64,000 nt of DNA from Planctomycetota bacterium (lineage in GTDB: Bacteria; Planctomycetota; SZUA-567): NCBI GenBank assembly GCA_031261425.1, contig JAISJR010000013.1, forward strand, positions 52,805 to 116,804, read 5' to 3'. The translations under genes were made by a program, and so were the position numbers. Positions 49,729 to 58,166 of this stretch are shown here, in pieces (the stretch's first letter is position 1; every line of letters starts with the position of its first letter). A model generated the notes under the pieces. That model had not been told where the DNA came from. It did not search any database and worked only from the letters and a program-made list of their open reading frames with translations.

Positions 49729-51552
49729 TTGAACAATCTACAAAATCTTTTTAATGAAATCATAAATGACAGCAACAAAAAAGACGAATTCAAAAATCCC
49801 ACAGACAACATCAATAGTGCGATATTCGATATTTCGTCTATTTTATTGCAAGTGCTTCTTTGCAAAGGGCAATTGCATCACAAGCGATATATCTGTGTTT
49901 TAGATAACATTGAGTATTACGTCAACGAAAAGACGAGCCCGTTAACAGGAAAGAGGACTATTAGCGACCGTGAGGTTGGAACTATCATTAATAGTTTACA
50001 CGGCGCTGTCGGTAGTCACAGTGAGATTATTAATGAGAATGAAGGAAATAATAAAGAGGACGAAAAAGAACTTATTTTGTGTATTCCGACTTTTATGGTT
50101 GTTACTCGTCCGGTAACCGTTCGGATCGACCGTGGTATGGTGCTTGATCACCATTTCATCATAGAAATAACGGATTGGTTTTGTCCGCGCGAGATATACG
50201 ATACTAAATTAAAATATCTTAATTTTTATGCCGATGATGACGACCATATTGTATATGAAACGCTGAAAAGAGTGTTTTCAGATTGCACTATGTCAAAGTG
50301 GTCTTTGGCTCCGTTTCTGTCAAACCTTTTTAACCGCAATTATCGTCGAATGGTGCGTATAATAAAACATGTCTTGAAATCTAAAGGCAACAAAGAGGAA
50401 TTGGCTGATTTCAATCGTTGTTGGGATGAAAATCAATCGAAAGGACAGGAAGACAAAGCAAAAACACAAATATCACATTTGCTAAGAATGCGTATTGTGC
50501 GCATGCTCCTCGATTCGTTTAACATCCCCATCGATAACTACGGCACCTATTTTTCGCAACTAATGGTTGAGTATTCTTATCCTCAGGCGAAGGCGGAGGC
50601 GGAGGCGGAGGCGGAGGAGCGCCGTCGTGAAGCAAGTTCGTTCACAAGAAAAATTCTAACCATTCTGCATCGAACCGAGATAGAAAATAGTCATAGTGAT
50701 AATAACGAATCGACACTAAAAGTTAAATATCTTGATATAGAGGATTTATTATCCAAAATGTTTCTCGACGGTACTCATTCGAGAATTACCGACATTGATG
50801 AGAAGACGGACTTGGTTTTCATCGCTCGCATATTGTTCTTGATGAATGAGGTTACGGATATAACTGGATGGGTGCCTCTTACTGCTCTAAAATGGAATAA
50901 ACAGGAAAAGCCAGACGAATCATCTATTCTTAAGATGCTCATAACTGCAAAAAATAGTATTTATGGAAGTCACGACCAGAGTGTCGGCATACGAATCACT
51001 CACGCAGGACGTGCGTTTTTGCGTCTACTCCCAGAATTTGAGTATTTCGCCGCTCGTTTCTGCCGAGATAATAAGCGTCTTATGATGGATAATTGTATGC
51101 AACCACAAGAAACGGGAAAACAAAAAAATGGGGATACGCAATGGAATTTTCCGTGCGTTGAGATCATTGACACTATTCTCAACAATAAAGCATATAATTG
51201 TGCAAAACAGATTATTGCGCGTGATACTAAAAGATATGCGATAGGTAGTGTTGACGCCAAACACAACTTTGACACGATGTATAGGTCTAAGACTATTTAT
51301 CGTGAAACCGTAGATTCCCCATTGTATTGTCATCCAGCGCGGATTTTTAAACAACAACGAAATTATGTCAACTCTTACATCGAATATGTCAATAGTTTAT
51401 CTCCAAATGAAAAACGATTCAAAACAGATGAGCAGAAAGAATCATTGTTATCACAACTAAACAAAAAATTAGACGGCTTTAATTCTGAGGAATCTCATTT
51501 ACGCAGTAAATATCCAAATTATTTTCGTCAAAAGGATTCGGAAGGAGCATGA
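49729..51552 (+). CDS. P-loop NTPase, C-terminal part (continues the 49008 frame after the T8 slip)
   Basis: 607 codons from a TTG at 49729; the TTG is not a true start if the frames are joined. Walker-B-like YICVLDNIEYYV (about 60 residues in) and CIPTFMVVTRPVTVRIDRG are where a STAND or KAP NTPase puts its acidic residue and sensor. Then a long helical region, a run of EAEAEAEERR (about 290) and no known effector domain. The codon style and AT content match the first part. Stop at 51552 overlaps the next gene's ATG at 51549. This is a continuous gene interrupted by one base, or a real slippage site, or a decayed gene. Confidence 0.7.
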   Translation: MNNLQNLFNEIINDSNKKDEFKNPTDNINSAIFDISSILLQVLLCKGQLHHKRYICVLDNIEYYVNEKTSPLTGKRTISDREVGTIINSLHGAVGSHSEIINENEGNNKEDEKELILCIPTFMVVTRPVTVRIDRGMVLDHHFIIEITDWFCPREIYDTKLKYLNFYADDDDHIVYETLKRVFSDCTMSKWSLAPFLSNLFNRNYRRMVRIIKHVLKSKGNKEELADFNRCWDENQSKGQEDKAKTQISHLLRMRIVRMLLDSFNIPIDNYGTYFSQLMVEYSYPQAKAEAEAEAEERRREASSFTRKILTILHRTEIENSHSDNNESTLKVKYLDIEDLLSKMFLDGTHSRITDIDEKTDLVFIARILFLMNEVTDITGWVPLTALKWNKQEKPDESSILKMLITAKNSIYGSHDQSVGIRITHAGRAFLRLLPEFEYFAARFCRDNKRLMMDNCMQPQETGKQKNGDTQWNFPCVEIIDTILNNKAYNCAKQIIARDTKRYAIGSVDAKHNFDTMYRSKTIYRETVDSPLYCHPARIFKQQRNYVNSYIEYVNSLSPNEKRFKTDEQKESLLSQLNKKLDGFNSEESHLRSKYPNYFRQKDSEGA

Positions 51553-52259
51553 ATATGCCTGACCATAATTATGTACTGTGGACAAATAATATCATACTAT
51601 TCCTTACGCTTGCCGTCACGGTGTATGGCATGGTCTTCGTGCGGAGTATAAAGAAACATCAAGATGATGCGGCATACGGCTTCTACTCAAACCTGCAAGT
51701 ATATTTAGAACAAATAGCACTTCTAATCAAAAATAAAAGTAGCGACGATGTGGACGAATGGTTAAAAGTATTAGGCATGTCCGATAACGATAGAAATAAA
51801 ACAGAACACCTTACGTATAAGAATAAGGCGATTGAAGTGGCAAGATTTGCTAAAAAATTTGTTGATTTTCTGGCAATGGCTTCAAATCAAGTTCCGCCTG
51901 TTCGGAAAAATAAAGATAGTGTTGTGTGGGAAAAACAGTTTGAAATTATGCGGACGGCTTTGATTCACATCGCTTATCATGAAGAAATAGGCATTTGTGT
52001 CGGATGGACTGACAGTAAATACCCGAAAACGAGTAAAGAATTCGTTGAAGCAATTGACGGAATAGCCGATAGTATTAAAAGATATAAAGATAGCCGGATG
52101 TCATTTTGGGGCGAATTGTTTAACTCTGCGAAGCGGTGTAGCACTTCATTTCAAGAAAACACTATTTTGTCTTTGAATAAACTAATCGCGACAACCAAGA
52201 AGTATTATAAAGACAGCATTCGGGATAAATTGTTTCACCCAAAAGTCAAAACCGACTAG
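51549..52259 (+). CDS. Single-pass membrane protein, partner of the NTPase
   Basis: 236 residues, unknown family. Short N-terminus, one membrane helix (NIILFLTLAVTVYGMVFV, about 14-31), then a cytosolic helical domain (QVYLEQIALLIKNKSSDDVD, YKNKAIEVARFAKKFVDFLA, MRTALIHIAYHEEIGICVGW). The ATG at 51549 overlaps the NTPase stop (ATGA), so the pair is translationally coupled. Lys/Asp/Asn-rich and AT-rich like its partner. In many defence systems a sensor NTPase is paired with a membrane effector of this layout. That is inference; nothing in the sequence proves it. Confidence 0.7.
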   Translation: MNMPDHNYVLWTNNIILFLTLAVTVYGMVFVRSIKKHQDDAAYGFYSNLQVYLEQIALLIKNKSSDDVDEWLKVLGMSDNDRNKTEHLTYKNKAIEVARFAKKFVDFLAMASNQVPPVRKNKDSVVWEKQFEIMRTALIHIAYHEEIGICVGWTDSKYPKTSKEFVEAIDGIADSIKRYKDSRMSFWGELFNSAKRCSTSFQENTILSLNKLIATTKKYYKDSIRDKLFHPKVKTD

Positions 52260-52308
52260 TCCTGTTTCGTTACGGTTGCGCGTCCATCGAACCGCGGGGT
52301 TATTTTTA

Positions 52309-52785
52309 TCAGATAATCAGCGTTTCCGCCAAGGTCATCATCGCTTCTTTGGATAAATCGCGATAGCGAAAGTCGTAAAGCAATTTATCAATGATAGCGC
52401 GCGTTAAATGCGTTTTCTTTTCGCGCTTGATGGCTTCGTTAAACACCGCGCGGGTAAAAATGGCGAACGCTAAATCACGATTAAAAAGTCCGGGGTCAAA
52501 GTCGCCCGGCAAACGAAACGGGCAAAGTTTCAATATCCAAAAAGTGTAAAGCACAAATTCATTCAATTCGCCCATTTTCATTTCCGGGTGAAAGACGTGA
52601 AAATACACTCGGCGTTGTTCCACGCGGACAATCAGTTCATTCAAGCGGTCGGCGTCAATTAACGGCAAACACGCATTGATTGATTGCGCAAAATCACGCA
52701 CATAAGCAATCAATCGCCTTGCGCAGAGCAAAGATTGTTCCCGTGTCGGCGGAGCGAAACGCGGGTATTGAGCGAGGTTAATCAT
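52309..52785 (-). CDS. Unknown protein, 158 aa
   Basis: No family recognised. Soluble, helical, with aromatic and charged residues (ADRLNELIVRVEQRRVYFHV, NEFVLYTFWILKLCPFRLPG, RAIIDKLLYDFRYRDLSKEA). The start at 52785 overlaps the stop of the 78-residue gene (ATGA at 52782-52785), so the two are co-translated. Its GC is intermediate. Confidence 0.65.
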   Translation of the reverse strand: MINLAQYPRFAPPTREQSLLCARRLIAYVRDFAQSINACLPLIDADRLNELIVRVEQRRVYFHVFHPEMKMGELNEFVLYTFWILKLCPFRLPGDFDPGLFNRDLAFAIFTRAVFNEAIKREKKTHLTRAIIDKLLYDFRYRDLSKEAMMTLAETLII

Positions 52786-53018
52786 TTGATTGCTCCATAA
52801 GAACGCATCGACTCCACAATAGCCGCGTCCACAACCGAAGTATCCATTTTACTTTCACCCTCTCGCAACCAATCCCACGCGCTCACTCCGTCGGGACTCC
52901 AACGGTGATTGACAATGGCGGCTTCTTCTTTTTTCTTTTGCGCTAACCAGCGGTCATAGCCCGCCATAAATTCCGCTTCAAACCTTTGCGGATTATCAAC
53001 AACATCGGCAACGTTCAT
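52782..53018 (-). CDS. Small unknown protein, 78 aa, upstream partner
   Basis: No family recognised. Acidic and helical (NPQRFEAEFMAGYDRWLAQK) with a C-terminal DTSVVDAAIVESMRSYGAIK. ATG at 53018 with a strong GGAGGGG site. Overlaps the 158-residue gene by ATGA, the usual two-gene layout of a small regulatory or toxin-antitoxin-like unit, but no motif confirms that. Confidence 0.65.
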   Translation of the reverse strand: MNVADVVDNPQRFEAEFMAGYDRWLAQKKKEEAAIVNHRWSPDGVSAWDWLREGESKMDTSVVDAAIVESMRSYGAIK

Positions 53019-53107
53019 AGCGTCCCCTCCTAAACTATAATTCGGTTTATTTTATCTTATCTCTACCCGATGTTAAATGGCTACGCCCTATTTTTTATCG
53101 AAAAAAT

Positions 53108-53284
53108 TCACGGTTGCGCGTCCGTCGTCAGCGGCGCTTGCCACCATTCCGCCGGTTGCGATTTTTCCGCGAGGTAGCGAAACAACCGCGGACAGCCGAA
53201 CAGCGTCAAAAACACGATGACGACGACGGCGACGATTAAGCCCAAATTAAATCCCCGGCGAGGCGCGGGCGCGGTTTCAGTCAT
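53108..53284 (-). CDS. Small single-pass membrane protein, 58 aa
   Basis: MTETAPAPRRGFNLG, then a membrane helix (LIVAVVVIVFLTLFGCPRLF) and a short outer tail (AEKSQPAEWWQAPLTTDAQP). The ATG at 53284 has GGAAAG at a good distance; an ATG nine codons upstream is possible. It sits next to the chained-hairpin element. Function unknown. Confidence 0.5.
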   Translation of the reverse strand: MTETAPAPRRGFNLGLIVAVVVIVFLTLFGCPRLFRYLAEKSQPAEWWQAPLTTDAQP

Positions 53285-53324
53285 AGCGGTTCTTTCCGAA
53301 TTGCGTGACATTTTTTAGCAACCT

Positions 53325-53520
53325 CCGACAGTCGCCCTGCAAGGGCGAAATATATTAGCCCAGGGTCAGGCACATGTTCTATCGTGCCGCAACCCTGGGT
53401 AAAAACGGCGCACCGGCGCCATCCGACAGCGGACGTTTCGCCGCGTTTTGGCGAAACGCTTTTCGCCGCCACCGGCGGCGATTTAGCGCGGCGTAAATCG
53501 CAACGCCGCGTTACTGTCGG
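53325..53520. repeat. Chained-hairpin element, copy 2
   Basis: CCGACAG...CTGTCGG ends, hairpins CGCCCtgcaaGGGCG, GCCCAGGG/CCCTGGG, CGGCGCaccgGCGCC, GTTTCGCCgcgttttGGCGAAAC and GCCGCcaccGGCGGC. Identical to copy 1 over 49 bp (ATCCGACAGCGGACG... to GCTTTTCGCCGC) and 28 bp (TCTATCGTGCCGC...). A second module, 53521-53632 (CTGGGCTAATATGTTTCG, GCGCTTTCAGCGCGG, GGAGGTTATTAGG), matches 21031-21110. The 348-bp gap before nusB has nothing else. Confidence 0.75.
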
Positions 53521-53632
53521 ATTTTATTTATCAATTCAACCGCGACCCAGGGTGGCGCGACGGTAGAACGTGTCGCTTATCCTGGGCTAATATGTTTCGC
53601 GCTTTCAGCGCGGCTGGCGGAGGTTATTAGGT

Positions 53633-54049
53633 CTAATCTTTCGCCGCCGCCACGTTTTTCGCCAGCGCGTCCAACAGTCCGTTGACGAATTTGCCGGAGT
53701 TTTTGTCGCCGAAGTCGTCCGCCAATTTTATCGCTTCGCTGATGATGATTTTTTTGTCGAGTTTGCCGGCGCGCAATTCGGCGAGCGCCACGCGCAAAAT
53801 GTTGCGCTCCACGGCGGCGATGCGGCGCACTTCCCAGTGTTTGACGACCGCGCCGATTTGCTCGTCGAGCGCTTCGTGTTGCGCCACCGCGTCCGCGACC
53901 AATTCTTTGGCGAAATCCGCCGCCGTCGGCAAATCGCAATGTTCCGCTAAAAAATCGCTGAGCGACCAAGTGTTCCACTCGGCGTTCAAGTCGCACGTAA
54001 AACAGTATTGCATCGCCAACCGGCGCGCGAGCGTTCGCGGTTTTATCAT
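53633..54049 (-). CDS. nusB: Transcription antitermination factor NusB
   Basis: 138 residues; binds BoxA RNA with S10 and promotes rRNA antitermination. RTLARRLAMQYCFTCDLNAE, ALDEQIGAVVKHWEVRRIAA, VERNILRVALAELRAGKLDK, IISEAIKLADDFGDKNSGKF and VNGLLDALAKNVAA follow the family order. Directly after ribH on the same strand, the classic ribH-nusB pair, with a heptad element of 120 bp between them. Confidence 0.96.
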   Translation of the reverse strand: MIKPRTLARRLAMQYCFTCDLNAEWNTWSLSDFLAEHCDLPTAADFAKELVADAVAQHEALDEQIGAVVKHWEVRRIAAVERNILRVALAELRAGKLDKKIIISEAIKLADDFGDKNSGKFVNGLLDALAKNVAAAKD

Positions 54050-54054
54050 TTTTT

Positions 54055-54176
54055 TCAGTGGTCAGTGGTCAGTGAGCGGAGATTAGAGTTGAGAGATTAG
54101 AGTGTGGAGTTTTATTTTTTGAAAAGCGCGAAGCGCAACCACTGCTCAACTCTTAACTCTAAACTCTTAACTCTAT
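54055..54176. repeat. Heptad-repeat element between ribH and nusB
   Basis: GTGGTCAGTGGTCAGTGAGC joins AGTTGAGAGATTAGAG, core GTGGAGTTTTATTTTTTGAA with GCGCGAAGCGCAACC, right arm CTCAACTCTTAACTCTAAAC. A mixed-type left arm (GTGGTCA then AGTTGAG) shows that the heptamer types belong to one family. Confidence 0.7.
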
Positions 54177-54646
54177 CATTGCGCCAACGCGCCGAACAAA
54201 TTCGCCATTTCAATCGCCGTCAGCGCGGCGTCGGCGCCTTTGTTGCCGGCTTTCGCGCCGGCGCGTTCGATGGCTTGTTCGATGGTGTCGCAAGTCAACA
54301 CGCCGAACGCCACGGCGCACGGCGCGTTTTGCGCGATGGCGGCGATGCCCTTCGCGGCTTCCGCGGCGACGTAATCGAAATGCGGCGTCGAGCCGCGGAT
54401 AATCGCGCCGAGCGCAATCACGCCGTCGTATTTGTCGAGCGCAATCACGCGCCCAATCGCCGCCGGCAATTCATACGCGCCCGGCACGCGGATAATGTCG
54501 ATAAATTCTTCGAGCGCGCCGTGGCGTTTCAGGCAATCAATCGCGCCTTCGACCAACCGCTCGCTGATAAACGCATTAAACCGGCTGACGACAATCGCGA
54601 ACGATTTTTCCGCCGCGCTTAATTCGCCCTCGTAAACTTTGCCCAT
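54176..54646 (-). CDS. ribH: 6,7-dimethyl-8-ribityllumazine synthase
   Basis: Penultimate enzyme of riboflavin synthesis. 156 residues from ATG 54646 (GAAAGGGCAAACC). [60 protein letters not shown] (catalytic His) and [20 protein letters not shown] are the standard motifs; the sheet ends [19 protein letters not shown]. It forms the usual 60-mer or pentamer. The upstream extension of the frame is inside a heptad element. Confidence 0.97.
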   Translation of the reverse strand: MGKVYEGELSAAEKSFAIVVSRFNAFISERLVEGAIDCLKRHGALEEFIDIIRVPGAYELPAAIGRVIALDKYDGVIALGAIIRGSTPHFDYVAAEAAKGIAAIAQNAPCAVAFGVLTCDTIEQAIERAGAKAGNKGADAALTAIEMANLFGALAQ

Positions 54647-54754
54647 TGGTTTGCCCTTTCGCGAAATGGCGTGGAAACGGCGGAGTATAAATCCGCCGTT
54701 CGCGCGTTGCAATGCCGGACTACTCATTGTCGGCGCGGCGCGGTTGGCTATGTT

Positions 54755-54862
54755 TAGAGTTGAATTTTTAGAGTTAAGAGTTGAGCAAAGGTGCGCTTCG
54801 CGCATCTTAAAAAATAAAACTCCATTCTCTCATCTCTAAACTCTCAACTCTAAACTCTGAAT
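54755..54862. repeat. Heptad-repeat element, AGTTGAG type
   Basis: TTTAGAGTTGAATTTTTAGAG left arm, GTGCGCTTCGCGC with AAAATAAAACTCCA, right arm CTCTCATCTCTAAACTCTCA. It lies in the divergent region between ribH and the Fe-S nitroreductase. Confidence 0.7.
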
Positions 54863-54874
54863 CAGGAGAAAACT

Positions 54875-55708
54875 ATGCCTCCGCTAAATTTCATCATCGA
54901 CGAAAAAAAATGCACCGGTTGCGGCGCCTGCGTCCGCGATTGTCCGAACGACGTAATCCGACACGACGACGGCAAAATCGGCGTTACCGCCGAAAGCGCC
55001 GCGGGCTGTATCGAATGTCAGCACTGTTTGGCGGTTTGTCCGGTCGGCGCGTTGTCGGTTTTCGGACTGAAGCCGGAAGACAGTTTCGCGCTCGCGCCGG
55101 AAAAATTGCCGACGCCGGCGCAGATGAAATTGTTTTTGCGCGGGCGGCGCACCGTGCGGCAATACGACCGGAACCCCGTCGATAAAAAAATCGTCGCCGA
55201 ATTGCTGACCGACTTGGCGTATGCGCCGACCGGTTGCAACGACCGCGCGTTGATTTTTTCGACGGTGAGCGACCGCGCGACGATGGTGAAATATCTCGAA
55301 AAAATTTGCGGGGCGTTGACCGTCGCCAAACGCGCCGGACGCGACGTGCCGGACGGTCTGTGGCATTGGGTCGAATGTTGGGAGCAAAACGGCGTTGACC
55401 ATTTCTTTCGCGGCGCGCCGCAGTTGTTGCTGATTTCGTTGGACGCCGCCAAAGAACCGCACACCGGCGTCGCCGACGTGCTGATTGCCGGCGCGTATTT
55501 TGAGTTGTTGGCGACCGCCGCCGGTTTGGGCGTAACGTGGTGCGGGATTTTGTCGATGGTGTTGAACGCCGCGCCGGCATTGCGCCCCGAATTCGGCTTG
55601 TCGCCCGACGGCTATTTTTACGCGCTGTTGTTCGGCAAACCGTTAGTCCGCTACGCGCGCACCGTCCAACGCGACCACGCCGCGCGTATAACAGAGTTGA
55701 AAGTTTAG
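54875..55708 (+). CDS. Nitroreductase-family protein with N-terminal 2[4Fe-4S] ferredoxin domain
   Basis: 277 residues from ATG 54875 (TCAGGAGAAAACT). Ferredoxin part at about 8-60 with motifs CTGCGACVRDCPND and CIECQHCLAVCPVG. Nitroreductase FMN fold at about 90-277: LFLRGRRTVRQYDRNPVDKK, LAYAPTGCNDRALIFSTVSD, IAGAYFELLATAAGLGVTWC and FGKPLVRYARTVQRDHAARI. FMN-dependent NAD(P)H or ferredoxin reductases of this fused type are common in anaerobes. Substrate unknown. The last residues lie at the edge of a heptad element. Confidence 0.9.
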   Translation: MPPLNFIIDEKKCTGCGACVRDCPNDVIRHDDGKIGVTAESAAGCIECQHCLAVCPVGALSVFGLKPEDSFALAPEKLPTPAQMKLFLRGRRTVRQYDRNPVDKKIVAELLTDLAYAPTGCNDRALIFSTVSDRATMVKYLEKICGALTVAKRAGRDVPDGLWHWVECWEQNGVDHFFRGAPQLLLISLDAAKEPHTGVADVLIAGAYFELLATAAGLGVTWCGILSMVLNAAPALRPEFGLSPDGYFYALLFGKPLVRYARTVQRDHAARITELKV

Positions 55709-55793
55709 AGTTGAGAGTTTAGAGAGCGGAGTTTTATTTTAAGACGCGCGAAGCGCATTCAATCATTCAACTCTAAACTCTCAACTCTAAATT
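55700..55793. repeat. Heptad-repeat element beside tRNA-Gly
   Basis: AAGTTTAGAGTTGAGAGTTT arm, core GCGGAGTTTTATTTTAAGAC with GCGCGAAGCGCATTC, right arm CAACTCTAAACTCTCAACTC. It ends at the encoded CCA of tRNA-Gly. Confidence 0.7.
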
Positions 55794-55867
55794 TGGAGCG
55801 GGCGAAGGGAATCGAACCCTCGTATCGAGCTTGGGAAGCTAGCGCTCTGCCATTGAGCTACGCCCGC
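55794..55867 (-). tRNA. tRNA-Gly (CCC), CCA encoded
   Basis: Minus-strand cloverleaf of 74 nt: acceptor GCGGGCG/CGCCCGC, D-arm AGCTCAATGGCAGAGC, anticodon loop TTCCCAA (anticodon CCC), T-arm GAGGGTTCGATTCCCTTC, discriminator T then CCA. The anticodon stem has one mismatch (second pair U-C), otherwise complete. No companion tRNA is near. Confidence 0.9.
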
Positions 55868-55985
55868 GTCGGATTTGCGGTCGGGCATCATAATTAACCG
55901 CCGTTAAAAATTAAGAATGAAATATGAAAATTTTCGGCGTCATTTTCGGCGTCATTTTTCAACTCATTTGCAAGGAGGATGCGTG

Positions 55986-56744
55986 ATGAAAAAAATCGTT
56001 TTTGCCGGTTTATTGGCGGCGGCGTTGGCGGTGGGCGCGGGGGCGGCGGAAGGGATTTCCGCCGACGCGGCGTGGGAATTGTTGAAGCAAGGCAACGAGC
56101 GTTTTGTCGGCGGCAAAGTTACGAATGAAAATCACACTACGGCAATTGCCGCCGAGACCGCGAAACGCGGGCAACATCCGTCGGCGGTGGTGTTGACTTG
56201 CGGCGACTCGCGCGTGCCGCCGGAAGTGATTTTTGACCGCGGCATCGGCGATATTTTCGTGGTGCGCGTCGCCGGCAACATCGCGGGCGCGATTGAAACC
56301 GCGTCGATTGATTACGGCGTCGAACACGCCGGCGCGAATTTGGTCGTCGTGTTGGGACACACGCATTGCGGCGCGGTTCAAGCCGCGATTGCCGCGCCGA
56401 ACGAAACGAAAAATCCGTTGTTGGTCGCGATTCAACCCACCATCAAAAAATTGAAAAACAGCATCGACGCCGAAAATTTGCCGGACGAATTATTGGCGCG
56501 GTTGGTCGAATGGGGCAACGTGCAGGCGCAAACCGACGCGATTAAAAAACTGTCGCCGGTCATCAAAAAAGCGGCGGAGAGCGGCAAAATTTCCCGCGAA
56601 CACGACGGCGACGGTCAGTTCCGTTTGGTGCAGGCGATGTATGACATCGAAACCGGCAAAGTGGAATGGGCAAAAAATTCCGCAGTGAACGCGAGCGTTC
56701 AGCCGGACGCGACGCCCGCCAAAGCGCGGGTCGGTCGCGAATAA
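55986..56744 (+). CDS. Exported beta-class carbonic anhydrase
   Basis: Interconverts CO2 and bicarbonate. 252 residues from ATG 55986 (AAGGAGG seven nt upstream; an earlier in-frame ATG at 55917 is not supported). Signal peptide MKKIVFAGLLAAALAVGAGA. Zinc-site motifs VLTCGDSRVPPEVIFDRG (Cys-Asp-Arg) and VVLGHTHCGAVQAAI (His-x-x-Cys). Further family text: GDIFVVRVAGNIAGAIETAS and YGVEHAGANLV. A secreted beta-CA is less common than a cytosolic one. The C-terminal ~25 residues are a low-complexity tail (VNASVQPDATPAKARVGRE). Confidence 0.93.
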   Translation: MKKIVFAGLLAAALAVGAGAAEGISADAAWELLKQGNERFVGGKVTNENHTTAIAAETAKRGQHPSAVVLTCGDSRVPPEVIFDRGIGDIFVVRVAGNIAGAIETASIDYGVEHAGANLVVVLGHTHCGAVQAAIAAPNETKNPLLVAIQPTIKKLKNSIDAENLPDELLARLVEWGNVQAQTDAIKKLSPVIKKAAESGKISREHDGDGQFRLVQAMYDIETGKVEWAKNSAVNASVQPDATPAKARVGRE

Positions 56745-56751
56745 GCCAAAG

Positions 56752-56895
56752 TGGGCAGTTGGCAGTGGACAGTGGTTATAGAGTTTAGAGTTAAGAGTTG
56801 AGCAGTGGTCGCGCTTCGCGCTTAAAAAAAACTCCACACTCTAAACTCTAATCGCTCAACTCTCAACTCTCAACTCTGCTCACTGCCCACTCATA
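56752..56895. repeat. Heptad-repeat element, GTGGACA then AGTTGAG
   Basis: GTGGGCAGTTGGCAGTGGAC turns into AGTTTAGAGTTAAGAG, then GTCGCGCTTCGCGCTT with AAACTCCACACTC, right arm CTCTCAACTCTCAACTC then CTCACTGCCCACTC. Both heptamer types are in one element. Confidence 0.75.
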
Positions 56896-56915
56896 TATGA
56901 GAGACCTCCCCCGCC

Positions 56916-58064
56916 GTGTTTATTTTTCTTCGCCAACTTCTGCGCGTTTTGCGCCGGTGCCTGCCGCGCGGGCGGGCGCCGCGTCTCGACGGCGCGCGCC
57001 GCTGGCTCGACAAGCATATCGAAGAATGTGATTTCAAAATTGCCGTCTCGCGCTTTGCCGCCGCGCGGCGCGACCGTCCGCGTTGGCGGCGAAAATTCGC
57101 GCTCTGGTGGCGGCGCCACCTTTCTATTTTCAAGCGGCGGCGGCGGCGCGACGGACAGTCAAAATTACTCGTCGTCGGCTTGGCGGCGGCTATTTTGCCC
57201 GTTGTCGTCGCAATCCACTTCGGGCGCGAGGTCAAGGAAAAAAAAGACGAACCGGCTTTTGAAGAAATTTATCGCAGTCAAAACGGCGCGCCGCTCGTGC
57301 GGATTGTGTATATCAGCGACTGGGACAGTTCGGTCGCGACGGCGTATCTGAACGCGCAAATTTTGCGCACGCGCTTGGCGGCGGAGGTCTTGTTGAAGCC
57401 GTTGCCGCTGACGCGCCTCGCGGAGGCGTGGGCGCAACTCGCGACCAATCGCGCGGACGTGTTTTTTTCCGGTTGGATGCCGACGCAGGCGGAGTTCGCG
57501 CGACAGGCGGGCGAGCGCGTCGCGCGGTTGGGAACGCTCGCGACGGACGCGCGGTTGGGTTTAGCCGTGCCGCAATGGATGGACGTTGAAACGCTCGCGG
57601 ATTTGGCGGCGGGCGGCGGCGTGATTTACGCGATTGACCCCGACTCAAAATTGAGCCACCTGACGCGCCGCGCCATCGAAGATTACGGGCTGACGCGCTG
57701 GCGGTTGGACGAGCGCAACGAGCCGTATTTGTGGGATAAATTGCGCGAAGCCGAGCGCGAGCATCAGCCGGTCGTCGTTACCGCGTGGACGCCGCACGCG
57801 CTTTTCGCCGAATTTCCGCTAAAATTTCTCGCCGACCCGCGCGGAATTTACGGCGACAGCGACACGATTAACATTTACGCCGCCACGCCGTTCATCGGTA
57901 TGTTTGAGGAATTGAGCGGCTTCTTCCGGCGCGAAAAATTGACGATGACGGAATACGCGGAACTGCTCCGCGCCATTCAGGGCGACGGCGACATCGTAAC
58001 CCAAATAAAAATTTGGCTCGACGACCACCAGCCGCTCATTGACGAGTGGTTGCGAAAGAAGTGA
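56916..58064 (+). CDS. Membrane-tethered OpuAC-type (glycine betaine) substrate-binding domain protein
   Basis: 382 residues from GTG 56916 (no clear Shine-Dalgarno). About 85 N-terminal residues are strongly basic (RRWLDKHIEECDFKIAV, RRDRPRWRRKFALWWRRH), then a membrane helix (LLVVGLAAAILPVVVAIHF). The rest, about 110-382, is an OpuAC-like binding protein: RIVYISDWDSSVATAYLNAQ, AWAQLATNRADVFFSGWMPT, VVTAWTPHALFAEFPLKFLA, IQGDGDIVTQIKIWLDDHQP. No ABC permease or ATPase is adjacent. It may be an osmosensing or solute-receptor protein anchored in the inner membrane with a cytosolic basic tail. Confidence 0.82.
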   Translation: MFIFLRQLLRVLRRCLPRGRAPRLDGARRWLDKHIEECDFKIAVSRFAAARRDRPRWRRKFALWWRRHLSIFKRRRRRDGQSKLLVVGLAAAILPVVVAIHFGREVKEKKDEPAFEEIYRSQNGAPLVRIVYISDWDSSVATAYLNAQILRTRLAAEVLLKPLPLTRLAEAWAQLATNRADVFFSGWMPTQAEFARQAGERVARLGTLATDARLGLAVPQWMDVETLADLAAGGGVIYAIDPDSKLSHLTRRAIEDYGLTRWRLDERNEPYLWDKLREAEREHQPVVVTAWTPHALFAEFPLKFLADPRGIYGDSDTINIYAATPFIGMFEELSGFFRREKLTMTEYAELLRAIQGDGDIVTQIKIWLDDHQPLIDEWLRKK

Positions 58065-58155
58065 AAAAAAAGGGAAAAGGGTTATGGGAAAAGGGAAAAG
58101 TTTTGCGCCGGAGAATCTTTTCCCTCTTCCCTTTTCCCTTTTCCCTATCTACCCC
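58058..58155. repeat. Heptad-repeat element, GGGAAAA type
   Basis: AAAAAAAAGGGAAAAGGGTT and GGGAAAAGGGAAAAG left arm, short centre TTTTGCGCCGGAGAATC, right arm TTCCCTCTTCCCTTTTCCCT. It has the same plan as the others but without the GGAGTTTTATTTT core. A fragment recurs at 38830-38860. Confidence 0.6.
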
Positions 58156-58166
58156 ACGAGGCAATA

